Positions 7,321 to 16,246 of a stretch of 64,000 nucleotides of DNA are shown here, one piece after another. The position numbers and the translations under genes are program-made. Positions within the stretch are counted from its first letter, which is position 1; the number at the start of each line of letters is the position of its first letter. The notes below the pieces were generated by a model. The model did no database searches, had not been told where the DNA came from, and saw only the letters and a program-made list of their open reading frames with translations. The stretch covers positions 164,644 to 228,643 of the forward strand of contig CAKTFN010000004.1 in the NCBI GenBank assembly GCA_934561055.1, in the 5' to 3' direction. Origin of the DNA: an uncultured Eubacteriales bacterium. GTDB lineage: Bacteria > Bacillota > Clostridia > Oscillospirales > Acutalibacteraceae.

Positions 7321-8562
7321 ATGATGAAATCGAATTTTGAAAAGAATATTCAGTTTGACGTCCTTAAAAACTTTAAGGATGAGTTTTTCGTTTTTGAAAA
7401 GGGCGCTGTTATCGGTGCCGATGACGGCAACAAGTGTTTTGTTTTTCCCGGCTTCGCAGATGTTCATGTTCATTTGCGTGAGCCGGGTTTTTCTTATAAA
7501 GAGACGGTTCTTGACGGAAGCCGGGCGGCGGCGCACGGCGGATTTACCGCCGTTTGTGCAATGCCGAACCTTAATCCCGCTCCGGATTGCCTTGAAAACC
7601 TTCAAAAGGAACTTGAAATAATCAAAAGGGACGCTTGCGTTTCCGTTCTTCCTTACGGAACAATCACAAAGGGTGAAAACGGAAAAGAGCTTTCGGATAT
7701 GGACGCTCTTGCGCCGTATGTCGTTGCTTTTTCGGACGACGGAAGGGGAGTTCAAAGCGGTGAGATGATGAAAAAGGCAATGGAAAAAGCGAAAAGCCTC
7801 AAAAAAATTATCGTTGCCCATTGCGAGGACAACAGCCTTCTTCACGGCGGATATATTCACGACGGGGAATACGCAAAAAAACACGGCCACAAAGGAATAA
7901 GCAGCGAATCGGAATGGAAACAGATTGCCCGTGACCTTGACCTCGTTCGTGAAACGGGCTGCGCTTATCACGTTTGCCATATTTCGACCAAAGAGAGCGT
8001 TGAGCTTATCCGCAGGGCAAAAAGAGAGGGGCTTGACGTAACGTGCGAAACCGCACCGCATTATCTTCTTCTTGACGAAAGCGACCTTCGGGAGGACGGA
8101 CGGTTCAAAATGAATCCGCCGCTTCGGATGAAAGAGGACAGAGAAGCACTTCTTGAAGGAATAACCGACGGAACGGTTGACATGATCATTACCGACCACG
8201 CACCGCACTCTCCGGAAGAAAAGAGCCGAGGACTCGAAAAAAGCCCGATGGGCGTTGTCGGAATCGAAACGTCGTTTCCGCTTCTTTATACTTATCTTGT
8301 GAAAACAGGAAAAATTACTCTTGAAAAGCTTCTTGACCTAATGCATTACAATCCCTGCAAAAGATTTAAAATCAAGAACGAAATCAATGAGAACTTTACG
8401 GTTTTTGACCTTAACGCTGAATATGAAATCAATCCGGAAGACTTTCTTTCAAAAGGAAAAAGCACCCCGTTTGAAGGCACAAAGGTTTTCGGAAAATGTC
8501 TTCTTACGGTTGCAAACGGAAAAACCGCATATCTTGACAGGAGGATGAGCGAAAAATTATGA
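7321..8562 (+). CDS. pyrC: Dihydroorotase PyrC
   Basis: Zinc amidohydrolase that closes N-carbamoyl-L-aspartate to L-dihydroorotate, the third step of UMP synthesis. The ~413-residue protein has the metal-binding DVHVHLREPG near residue 50, an internal CHISTKES histidine region, the substrate-binding FKMNPPLR motif, and ITDHAPHSPEEK with the catalytic aspartate. I place the start at ATG 7321 (or 7324) after GGTG; the frame stays open upstream, but that part is the attenuator. It is the first gene of the pyr operon, and its stop overlaps the pyrK start by four bases. Confidence 0.95.
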   Translation: MMKSNFEKNIQFDVLKNFKDEFFVFEKGAVIGADDGNKCFVFPGFADVHVHLREPGFSYKETVLDGSRAAAHGGFTAVCAMPNLNPAPDCLENLQKELEIIKRDACVSVLPYGTITKGENGKELSDMDALAPYVVAFSDDGRGVQSGEMMKKAMEKAKSLKKIIVAHCEDNSLLHGGYIHDGEYAKKHGHKGISSESEWKQIARDLDLVRETGCAYHVCHISTKESVELIRRAKREGLDVTCETAPHYLLLDESDLREDGRFKMNPPLRMKEDREALLEGITDGTVDMIITDHAPHSPEEKSRGLEKSPMGVVGIETSFPLLYTYLVKTGKITLEKLLDLMHYNPCKRFKIKNEINENFTVFDLNAEYEINPEDFLSKGKSTPFEGTKVFGKCLLTVANGKTAYLDRRMSEKL

Positions 8563-9296
8563 AACAGGGAATTTTTGAAATCATCGAAAACAAGTATCTC
8601 ACCGAAAACATTCTGAGAATGAAGCTTTCCGGCGATACTTCGGAAATCAAATGCCCCGGCCGGTTCGTGAACATCAAGCTCGACGGCTTTTATTTAAGGC
8701 GTCCGATTTCCGTTTGTGACTTTGACGAAAACACACTTACGATTATATATAAAGTTGTCGGAAAGGGAACGAAGCTCATGGAGAGCATGAAAAAAGGCGA
8801 AAAGCTTGACGTTCTTACCGGCCTCGGAAACGGCTACGACACTTCGCTTTCGGGCGAAAGACCGCTTCTTCTCGGCGGAGGAGTGGGAGTTCCTCCGCTT
8901 TATAACCTTGCAAAAAAGCTCATTGCCGAGGGGAAAAAGGTCACCGTTATTCTCGGCTTCAACAAAAAGAGCGAGGTTTTTTACGAAGATGAGTTCAAGG
9001 CTCTCGGTGCGGAAACAATCGTAACGACGGTTGACGGTTCATACGGAAAAAAAGGCTTTGTTACCGATGCAATGAAGGAGCTTTCCTATACTTACTTTTA
9101 TACCTGCGGCCCGGAGCCTATGCTCAAGGCGGTATACAAGACGTCCGAAACCGAGGGCGAAATGAGCTTTGAAAAAAGGATGGGCTGCGGCTTCGGAGCA
9201 TGCATGGGTTGTTCGTGCAAAACAATCACGGGATATAAGCGAATTTGTAAAGAAGGCCCCGTGATGAAAAAGGAGGAAATTTTATGGGAAGACTGA
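8559..9296 (+). CDS. pyrK: Dihydroorotate dehydrogenase B, electron transfer subunit PyrK
   Basis: Flavin and [2Fe-2S] subunit that passes electrons from the PyrD catalytic subunit to NAD+. The N-terminal ferredoxin-reductase-type FAD domain carries YLRRPISV, a nucleotide-binding LLLGGGVGVPPLY follows near residue 105, and the C-terminus has the cysteine cluster CGFGACMGCSC plus a later cysteine (KRICKEGP) for the iron-sulfur centre. The 245-residue length is typical. It overlaps pyrC by 4 bases and pyrD by 13, consistent with coupled translation of a heterotetramer. Confidence 0.95.
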   Translation: MKQGIFEIIENKYLTENILRMKLSGDTSEIKCPGRFVNIKLDGFYLRRPISVCDFDENTLTIIYKVVGKGTKLMESMKKGEKLDVLTGLGNGYDTSLSGERPLLLGGGVGVPPLYNLAKKLIAEGKKVTVILGFNKKSEVFYEDEFKALGAETIVTTVDGSYGKKGFVTDAMKELSYTYFYTCGPEPMLKAVYKTSETEGEMSFEKRMGCGFGACMGCSCKTITGYKRICKEGPVMKKEEILWED

Positions 9297-10195
9297 GCGT
9301 TGACCTTTGCGGAATCGAACTTGAAAATCCGATTATTCCGGCCTCCGGAACCTTCGGTTACGGTTACGAATTTTCAGAATATTACGACATAAATATGCTC
9401 GGAACGTTTTCTTTCAAAGGAACAACGAGAGAACCGAGATTCGGAAACCCCACGCCGAGAATTGCAGAAACGCCGTCCGGACTTCTCAATGCGGTCGGAC
9501 TTCAAAACCCCGGTGTTGAAAAAGTTATCTCGGAAGAACTTCCAAAGCTTAAAAAATGCTTTCATAAGCCTGTCATGGCGAACGTCAGCGGATTTTCGCT
9601 TGACGAATACGTTGAAGTTTGCGAAAAACTTGACGGCGAAGAACAAGTCGGTTGGCTTGAAGTCAACATAAGCTGCCCGAACGTTCACGGCGGCGGAATG
9701 AGCTTTGGAACCGACCCGAAGGCGGCGGCCGCCGTCACAAGGGCGGTCAAAGCCGTTACGAAAAAGCCGGTAATCATGAAGCTTTCTCCGAATGTTTCCG
9801 ATATTACCGAAATCGCAAAAGCGTGCGAGGCCGAGGGAGCGGACGCAATCAGCCTCATCAACACAGTCCTTTCAATGCGAATTGACATTGCAAAAAGGAA
9901 ACCGCTTCTTGCAAACGTTACCGGGGGACTTTCCGGCGACGCAATTTTTCCGCTTGCGGTGAGAATGGTATATCAGGCCGCAAAGGCCGTCAAAATCCCG
10001 ATTGTCGGACTCGGCGGCGTTTCAACGGCGGAAAACGTTATCGAAATGATGCTTGCCGGCGCAACGGCGGTTCAGGTCGGAGCGGCGAACCTCGTTGAAC
10101 CTTTTGCCTGCAAAAAAATCATCGAAGACCTTCCTTCGGTGATGGACAGATACAAAATCGAAAATCTTAAAGATATTATCAAAGGAGCATTATAA
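9284..10195 (+). CDS. pyrD: Dihydroorotate dehydrogenase B, catalytic subunit PyrD
   Basis: Class 1B FMN enzyme that oxidises dihydroorotate to orotate with PyrK. The 303-residue TIM barrel has IIPASGTFGYG near the N-terminus, the NVSGFSLDEY and NISCPNVHGGG substrate/active-site loops (the catalytic cysteine of class 1B lies in the latter), VIMKLSPNV, and GLGGVSTAENV for FMN phosphate binding. It overlaps pyrK and its stop touches the pyrF start. The adjacent PyrK marks it as the NAD+-linked 1B type rather than the fumarate-linked 1A type. Confidence 0.95.
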   Translation: MGRLSVDLCGIELENPIIPASGTFGYGYEFSEYYDINMLGTFSFKGTTREPRFGNPTPRIAETPSGLLNAVGLQNPGVEKVISEELPKLKKCFHKPVMANVSGFSLDEYVEVCEKLDGEEQVGWLEVNISCPNVHGGGMSFGTDPKAAAAVTRAVKAVTKKPVIMKLSPNVSDITEIAKACEAEGADAISLINTVLSMRIDIAKRKPLLANVTGGLSGDAIFPLAVRMVYQAAKAVKIPIVGLGGVSTAENVIEMMLAGATAVQVGAANLVEPFACKKIIEDLPSVMDRYKIENLKDIIKGAL

Positions 10196-10893
10196 TGAAC
10201 AGAGACGTAATTATTGCCTGCGACTTTTCAAGTGCAGAAAAGACCTATGAATTTTTGGACAAATTCACCGAAGAAAAGCCGTTCGTAAAAATCGGAATGG
10301 AGCTTTTTTATGCCGAAGGACCGCAGATCGTTCGTGAAATCAAAAAAAGAGGACATAAGATTTTCCTTGACCTCAAGCTCCACGATATCCCCAACACCGT
10401 TAAAAAGGCGATGGCTGTTCTTTCGGGGCTTGACGTTGACATCTGCAATCTTCACGCCGGCGGAGGAATCGATATGATGAAAGCCGCCGTTGAGGGACTC
10501 ACAAGAGAGGACGGAACACGTCCGCTTCTCATCGCCGTAACCCAGCTCACCTCGATTGACCAAACGAGAATGGAAAACGAACTCCTCATTGAAAAGCCGC
10601 TTGAAGAAGTTGTTATGAGCTACGCTTCAAACGCAAAAAAAGCCGGACTTGACGGCGTTGTTTGCTCGCCGCTTGAGGCCGGAAAGGTTCATGAGGTTTG
10701 CGGAGAAAGCTTTCTCACCGTCACGCCCGGAATCCGTTTTGCCGACGGAGCCGTCGGTGACCAGCAGAGAGTTACAACTCCGGCAAAGGCAAAGGAAATC
10801 GGCTCGGACTTCATTGTTGTCGGCCGTCCGATCACCGCAGCGGAAGACCCTGTTGCCGCATACAGACGCTGTATGAACGATTTTGCAAACTGA
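10195..10893 (+). CDS. pyrF: Orotidine 5'-phosphate decarboxylase PyrF
   Basis: Decarboxylates OMP to UMP, the last step of the pathway. The 232-residue TIM-barrel protein contains the invariant FLDLKLHDIPNTV motif with the catalytic Lys/Asp network, VTQLTSID, and the phosphate-binding TPGIRFADGAVGDQQR region, followed by FIVVGRPI. It is of the compact bacterial subfamily. The ATG overlaps the pyrD stop and is preceded by AAAGGAG. Confidence 0.95.
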   Translation: MNRDVIIACDFSSAEKTYEFLDKFTEEKPFVKIGMELFYAEGPQIVREIKKRGHKIFLDLKLHDIPNTVKKAMAVLSGLDVDICNLHAGGGIDMMKAAVEGLTREDGTRPLLIAVTQLTSIDQTRMENELLIEKPLEEVVMSYASNAKKAGLDGVVCSPLEAGKVHEVCGESFLTVTPGIRFADGAVGDQQRVTTPAKAKEIGSDFIVVGRPITAAEDPVAAYRRCMNDFAN

Positions 10894-10939
10894 TTAAAAA
10901 CGATTATTGAAATATCAAGCATTACGGAGGAATAATATT

Positions 10940-11575
10940 ATGCAGAAATTAATTGCCAAAGATCTTCTTTCAATCAAAGCCGTCTTTTTCAGCCCGGACA
11001 AGCCGTTCACATGGGCGAGCGGAATCAAAAGTCCGGTTTATTGCGACAATCGCCTCACCCTTACTGCTCCGTCAGTCAGAAACGACGTTGAAAACGGACT
11101 TAAAAAGATTATCGAGGAGAATTATCCCGACGTTGAAGTTCTTATGGGAACTTCAACCGCAGGCATCGCTCATGCGGCAATCACGGCTCACCTTATGGGC
11201 CTTCCGATGGGTTACGTCAGAAGCGGCGCAAAGGATCACGGAAGACAGAACCAAATTGAAGGAAAGCTCGAAAAGGGACAGAAGGTTGTTGTTGTTGAAG
11301 ACCTCATTTCAACCGGAGGAAGCGTTCTTGAGGTTGTCAACGTTCTTCGTGAAGCCGGAGCGGAAGTTCTCGGCGTTGCAAGCATCTTCACCTACGGAAT
11401 GAAAAAGGGTCTTGAAAGACTTGAAAACGCAAACGTCAAAAACGTTTCTCTCACGAACTTTGACGTAATTGCAAAGGTTGCCGCCGAAGAAGGCTACATC
11501 AAAGAAGCCGACATCGAGCGTCTCATCGCTTTCAGAAACAACCCGTCCGACGAAAGCTGGATCAAGGGCGAATAA
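10940..11575 (+). CDS. pyrE: Orotate phosphoribosyltransferase PyrE
   Basis: Joins orotate to PRPP to make OMP. The 211-residue type I phosphoribosyltransferase has the PRPP-binding motif VVVVEDLISTGGS, plus FTWASGIKSPVYCDNR near the N-terminus and GYVRSGAKDHGRQNQIEG for the flexible catalytic loop. The start is ATG 10940, preceded by ACGGAGG; an in-frame ATG at 10907 lacks an SD. It follows pyrF by 46 bases, the largest early gap in the operon, with no sign of a separate promoter. Confidence 0.95.
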   Translation: MQKLIAKDLLSIKAVFFSPDKPFTWASGIKSPVYCDNRLTLTAPSVRNDVENGLKKIIEENYPDVEVLMGTSTAGIAHAAITAHLMGLPMGYVRSGAKDHGRQNQIEGKLEKGQKVVVVEDLISTGGSVLEVVNVLREAGAEVLGVASIFTYGMKKGLERLENANVKNVSLTNFDVIAKVAAEEGYIKEADIERLIAFRNNPSDESWIKGE

Positions 11576-11620
11576 TTCAAAATTCAAAACATCAAAGTTA
11601 TGGAAAGGACTGGCATAAGA

Positions 11621-12538
11621 GTGAAAAACCTCATTGATATTATGGAGCTTTCGACCGAGGAGATTGACGGACTCATAAAGACCGCTCTTGACATCATCGA
11701 GAACCCCGATAAGTATGCGGAAAGCTGCAAAAGAAAAAAACTTGCAACCCTCTTTTTTGAACCGTCAACAAGAACAAGACTCAGCTTTGAAGCCGCAATG
11801 TATGAACTCGGCGGAAACGTCATCGGCTTTTCCGAAGCGAACTCAAGCTCGGCTTCAAAGGGCGAAAGCGTTGCCGACACCGTGAGGGTTGTCGGATGCT
11901 ATGCCGACATCATTGCAATGCGCCACCCGAAAGAGGGTGCGCCGCTTGTTGCAACAAGAACTGCGGGTGTTCCCGTAATCAACGCCGGGGACGGCGGCCA
12001 CAACCACCCGACCCAGACGCTCGCCGACCTTCTGACAATTTACCGCGAAAAAGGCGGTTTCAATAATCTCACAATCGGACTTTGCGGCGACCTCAAGTTC
12101 GGAAGAACGGTTCATTCGCTGATTTCGGCAATGTCAAGATATGAGGGCATAAAGTTCGTTTTGATTTCTCCGGACGAGCTGAAAGTTCCGAGATATATCA
12201 TCACCGACGTCCTTGAAAAGAAGAAAATTCCGTATGAAGAAGTTTCAAGCCTTGAAAAAGCAATGCCGGATCTTGATATACTTTACATGACAAGGGTTCA
12301 GAAGGAACGCTTTTTCAATGAGGCGGATTATCTCAGACTCAAGGACAGCTATATCCTCACTCCGGAAAAGCTTTCAAACGCAAAAAAAGACCTTTCAATT
12401 CTTCATCCGCTTCCGAGAGTCAACGAAATTTCGGTTGCGATCGACTCCGATCCGAGAGCCTGCTATTTCAAACAGGTACTCAACGGAAAATATATGAGAA
12501 TGGCTCTCATTCTTAAACTTCTGGAGGTTAACGTATGA
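11621..12538 (+). CDS. pyrB: Aspartate carbamoyltransferase catalytic chain PyrB
   Basis: Condenses carbamoyl phosphate with aspartate. The carbamoyl-phosphate loop FEPSTRTRLSFE, the 80s loop SSASKGES, HPTQT and the HPLPRVNEI motif are all intact. I favour GTG 11621, because the protein then begins as family members do (VKNLIDIMELSTEEI) and AAGGA lies 11 bases upstream; an in-frame ATG at 11600 would add seven residues but has no SD. The sequence is of the type that binds a regulatory chain, and pyrI follows with a 4-base overlap, so a PyrB-PyrI holoenzyme is expected. Confidence 0.93.
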   Translation: MKNLIDIMELSTEEIDGLIKTALDIIENPDKYAESCKRKKLATLFFEPSTRTRLSFEAAMYELGGNVIGFSEANSSSASKGESVADTVRVVGCYADIIAMRHPKEGAPLVATRTAGVPVINAGDGGHNHPTQTLADLLTIYREKGGFNNLTIGLCGDLKFGRTVHSLISAMSRYEGIKFVLISPDELKVPRYIITDVLEKKKIPYEEVSSLEKAMPDLDILYMTRVQKERFFNEADYLRLKDSYILTPEKLSNAKKDLSILHPLPRVNEISVAIDSDPRACYFKQVLNGKYMRMALILKLLEVNV

Positions 12539-12966
12539 TTATCGGACAGATTAAAGACGGAATTGTTCTTGACCACATCACGGCCGGAAAAAGCATTCAG
12601 ATTTATGACATTCTCGGACTCGGAAAGCTTGACTGCACCGTTGCAATGATCAAAAACGCCGAAAGCAAAAAAATGGGGAAAAAGGACATCATCAAAATCG
12701 GCCGTGTCATTGACATCGACTTTGCCGTTCTCGGTTACATCGACCCGGGAATCACAGTCAACATTATCAGCGACGGAAAGCTTGTGAAAAGGGAATATCT
12801 TTCCCTTCCGGAAACGGTTACCGGAATCATAAAATGCAAAAACCCGCGCTGCATCACCTCTTGCGAGCAGGAGCTTATGCAGGAATTTCGCCTTGTTGAC
12901 CGTGAAAACAAAATTTACAGATGCGTATACTGCGAAAGTCAGGCTCCGAAGGAAAGTCTCGGCTGA
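12535..12966 (+). CDS. pyrI: Aspartate carbamoyltransferase regulatory chain PyrI
   Basis: The nucleotide-sensing partner of PyrB. The ~143-residue protein has an N-terminal allosteric domain (GIVLDHITAGKSIQIYDIL) and a C-terminal zinc domain with four cysteines in two pairs (KCKNPRCITSC and YRCVYCE) that holds the contact with PyrB. The operon therefore combines transcriptional PyrR attenuation with an allosteric ATCase, so pyrimidine level can act at two points. Overlap with pyrB suggests coupled synthesis. Confidence 0.95.
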   Translation: MIIGQIKDGIVLDHITAGKSIQIYDILGLGKLDCTVAMIKNAESKKMGKKDIIKIGRVIDIDFAVLGYIDPGITVNIISDGKLVKREYLSLPETVTGIIKCKNPRCITSCEQELMQEFRLVDRENKIYRCVYCESQAPKESLG

Positions 12967-13004
12967 AAGATTATTTGAATTAGAATTAGGAGCGATTATA
13001 TATT

Positions 13005-16000
13005 ATGAAGAGAAAAGACATTAAAAAAATCCTCATTATCGGTTCAGGCCCGATTGTCATCGGTCAGGCCGCAGAGTTTGACTACGCCGGAACCCAGGCC
13101 TGCCTTGCGCTCAAGGAGGAGGGTTATGAGGTTATTCTTGCAAACTCAAACCCGGCAACCATCATGACAGACACCTCGATTGCGGACAAGGTATATATGG
13201 AGCCGCTCACTCTTGATTACATTGCAAAAATCATCCGCCACGAACGTCCGGACGCAATCGTTCCCGGAATCGGCGGTCAGACGGGTCTTAACCTTGCAAT
13301 GCAGCTTGAAAAGAAGGGCGTTCTCAAGGAGTGCGAGGTTGAGCTTCTCGGAACAAGCAGCGAAAGCATCGAGCGTGCGGAGGATCGTGAGCTTTTCAAG
13401 GAGATGTGCCAGTCAATCGGCGAACCGGTAATTCCGTCGGAAATCACATATAATCTTGAAGAAGCAAAGGCGGCCGCCGAAAGAATCGGTTATCCGATTG
13501 TTCTTCGTCCGGCGTTCACGCTCGGCGGAACGGGCGGAGGTTTTGCAAACAACGAAAAAGAGCTTCTTGAACTCGGCCCGAACGCTTTCGCTCTTTCTCC
13601 CGTGAACCAGGTTCTCATTGAAAAAAGCGTCAAGGGATACAAAGAAATCGAATTTGAGGTTATGCGTGACAGCGAGGACAACGCAATCACAATCTGCGGA
13701 ATGGAAAACGTTGACCCTGTCGGCGTTCACACCGGAGACTCAATTGTTGTTGCTCCGATTCTTTCTCTTTCAAAAGAAGACGAAAAAATGCTCAATGACA
13801 GCGCAATCAAAATCATTAGAGAACTCAAAATTTCGGGCGGTTGCAACGTTCAGTTTGCGCTTGACCCGAATTCAAGCAAGTATTACCTCATTGAGGTTAA
13901 CCCCCGTGTTTCACGTTCATCCGCTCTCGCTTCAAAGGCGAGCGGCTATCCGATTGCAAGAGTAACGGCAAAAATCGCCGTGGGAATGAATCTTTCCGAA
14001 ATTCCCGTCGCCGGCGGAACGGCGGCAATCGAACCTTCTCTTGATTATATCGTTGCAAAATTCCCCCGTTTTCCGTTTGACAAGTTTTCAACCGTTCCGA
14101 ACGTTCTCGGAACTCAGATGAAGGCTACAGGCGAGGTTATGGGAATCGGCGCAACGCTTGAAGAATGTTTTCTCAAGTCAGTCCGTTCGCTCGAAATCGG
14201 CGTTTGCCATTTCCGCCTCGGAAAATTCGACGCTTATTCAAACGAAGAACTTCTTTCTTACCTTTCCGAGTTCCACGACGACAATATCTATGCGATTGCC
14301 GAACTTTTGAGAAGGGGGGAGACAATCGAAAAGCTTCATGAGGTCACAATGATTACAGAGCTTTTCCTTGAATCGCTCAAAAAGATTGTTGACGAAGAAA
14401 AAGCTCTTTCCGAAAACGTCGGAAGAATCGAAACGCTCAAAGAAGCAAAAATCATGGGCTTTTCCGATAAATATATTGCTTCGCTTTGGAACAGGAGCGA
14501 AACCGAAATTTATAACCTTCGCAAGGAGAACGGAATAACCCCGATTTTCCGCATGGTCGATACGCTCCACACCGGAAAGTATATCGCATATCTTTATTCC
14601 TCGTACACCGGTGAAAACGAGTCGAGACTCACAGACAAAAAGAAGATCGTCGTTCTCGGTGCAGGTCCGATCAGAATCGGTCAGGGCGTCGAATTCGACT
14701 ATTCTACCGTTCACGCCGTTCAGACGATCCGCCGTGCAGGTTACGAAGCAATCATCGTCAACAACAACCCGGAAACCGTTTCAACCGATTACACAACGAG
14801 CGACAAGCTTTATTTTGAGCCGCTCACGACCGAGGACGTTATGGCGATCATCGACTTTGAAAAACCGGACGGAGTCATTGCCTCTCTCGGCGGTCAGACA
14901 GCAATCAATCTTGCCGAACCGCTCTTTGAACGGGGAGTGAAAATTATCGGAACGGATTGCGCCGCAATCGAAAGAGCCGAAAACAGAAGAAGCTTTGAAA
15001 AAATTCTCAAGGAACTTAATATTCCTCAGCCGCAAGGATGCGCCGTAACTAACATTGAGGACGGAATCAAGGCCGCAAACGAGGTCGGCTATCCCGTTCT
15101 TGTCCGTCCGAGCTTTGTTCTCGGCGGAAGAGCAATGGAAATTGTTGCGAACGATGAAATGCTCCGCCATTACCTTAAAACCGCCGTTGAGGTTGACAAG
15201 GACAAGCCGGTTCTTGTTGACCATTATATCCAGGGAAAAGAGGTTGAGGTTGACGCAATCTGCGACGGAAACGATGTTTTCGTACCCGGAATCATGGAGC
15301 TTGTTGAGCGTACCGGCGTTCATTCGGGTGACTCGATCAGTGTTTATCCGACGTACTCGATTTCCGACAAGGTCAAGGGAACAATCCTTCAGTACGCAAA
15401 AAAGCTCGGACTGAGCATCGGAATCATCGGTCTTTTCAACATTCAGTTCATCGTTGACGAGCATGATGACGTATATATTATTGAGGTTAACCCGCGTTCT
15501 TCAAGAACGGTTCCTTTCCTTTCAAAGGCAACCGGTTTTTCGCTTGCAGACATTGCAACGGAAGTAATTCTCGGAAAGAGCCTCAAAGAGCAGGGAATTT
15601 TCGGAATCTACCCGGACGAAAAGGAGCGTTATTACGTCAAGGTTCCGGTTTTCTCCTCAAACAAAATCAAAGGACTTGACGTTTATCTTTCGCCGGAAAT
15701 GAAGTCAACCGGAGAAGCAATCGGTTACGATTCAAAGCTCTCCCGAGCAATGTATAAGGCTCTTCAGGCGTCCGGAATGAAGCTTCAAAATTACGGAACG
15801 GTTGTTGTTACCCTTGCGGACGAGGATAAGCTTGAGGCGCTTCCGATGGTTCGCCGCTTTTATAACATGGGCTTCAACATTGCCGCAACGGACGGAACGG
15901 CGGCCTTCCTCAAAAAGAACGGAATCAGAACGCACAAGCTCGGAAAAATCTCCGAGGGCAGCGAAGAAATCCTTGACTTCATTCGCTCCGGTTTCGTCAG

Positions 16001-16178
16001 CTATGTCATTAACACCCGTGCGGTTTCATCGGGAGTTCACAATGAAGACGGAACCGCAATCCGCCGCTGTGCAACGGAAAACGGAGTGACGATTTTTACC
16101 TCGCTCGATACGGTGAAAATCGTTGTTGACGTCCTTGAAGAGATGACAATCTCCGTTTCAACAATCGACTGCAAATAA
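13005..16178 (+). CDS. carB: Carbamoyl-phosphate synthase large chain CarB
   Basis: Makes carbamoyl phosphate from bicarbonate, ammonia and two ATP. The 1057-residue protein is a duplicated synthetase: N-terminal half (LIIGSGPIVIGQAAEFDYAG near residue 10; EVNPRVSRSSALASKA) and C-terminal half (VVLGAGPIRIGQGVEFDYS near residue 550; EVNPRSSRTVPFLSKAT), then an allosteric domain ending near residue 1050. GGAG precedes ATG 13005. It is the last gene of the pyr operon. The glutaminase partner carA is not adjacent nor anywhere in the window, so it must be encoded elsewhere; carA-carB are usually neighbours. Confidence 0.96.
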   Translation: MKRKDIKKILIIGSGPIVIGQAAEFDYAGTQACLALKEEGYEVILANSNPATIMTDTSIADKVYMEPLTLDYIAKIIRHERPDAIVPGIGGQTGLNLAMQLEKKGVLKECEVELLGTSSESIERAEDRELFKEMCQSIGEPVIPSEITYNLEEAKAAAERIGYPIVLRPAFTLGGTGGGFANNEKELLELGPNAFALSPVNQVLIEKSVKGYKEIEFEVMRDSEDNAITICGMENVDPVGVHTGDSIVVAPILSLSKEDEKMLNDSAIKIIRELKISGGCNVQFALDPNSSKYYLIEVNPRVSRSSALASKASGYPIARVTAKIAVGMNLSEIPVAGGTAAIEPSLDYIVAKFPRFPFDKFSTVPNVLGTQMKATGEVMGIGATLEECFLKSVRSLEIGVCHFRLGKFDAYSNEELLSYLSEFHDDNIYAIAELLRRGETIEKLHEVTMITELFLESLKKIVDEEKALSENVGRIETLKEAKIMGFSDKYIASLWNRSETEIYNLRKENGITPIFRMVDTLHTGKYIAYLYSSYTGENESRLTDKKKIVVLGAGPIRIGQGVEFDYSTVHAVQTIRRAGYEAIIVNNNPETVSTDYTTSDKLYFEPLTTEDVMAIIDFEKPDGVIASLGGQTAINLAEPLFERGVKIIGTDCAAIERAENRRSFEKILKELNIPQPQGCAVTNIEDGIKAANEVGYPVLVRPSFVLGGRAMEIVANDEMLRHYLKTAVEVDKDKPVLVDHYIQGKEVEVDAICDGNDVFVPGIMELVERTGVHSGDSISVYPTYSISDKVKGTILQYAKKLGLSIGIIGLFNIQFIVDEHDDVYIIEVNPRSSRTVPFLSKATGFSLADIATEVILGKSLKEQGIFGIYPDEKERYYVKVPVFSSNKIKGLDVYLSPEMKSTGEAIGYDSKLSRAMYKALQASGMKLQNYGTVVVTLADEDKLEALPMVRRFYNMGFNIAATDGTAAFLKKNGIRTHKLGKISEGSEEILDFIRSGFVSYVINTRAVSSGVHNEDGTAIRRCATENGVTIFTSLDTVKIVVDVLEEMTISVSTIDCK

Positions 16179-16191
16179 TTTCAGTAACATC

Positions 16192-16226
16192 AAAGCCGCA
16201 GGAAATCACTTTCCGGCGGCTTTTTT
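16192..16226 (+). terminator. Terminator of the pyr operon
   Basis: AAAGCCGC and GCGGCTTTTTT pair, extended by GGAAA/TTTCC with a one-base bulge, 14 bases after the carB stop. It is followed by a convergent gene. Confidence 0.88.
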
Positions 16227-16246
16227 CGCTTCATATGTTTAATTCT

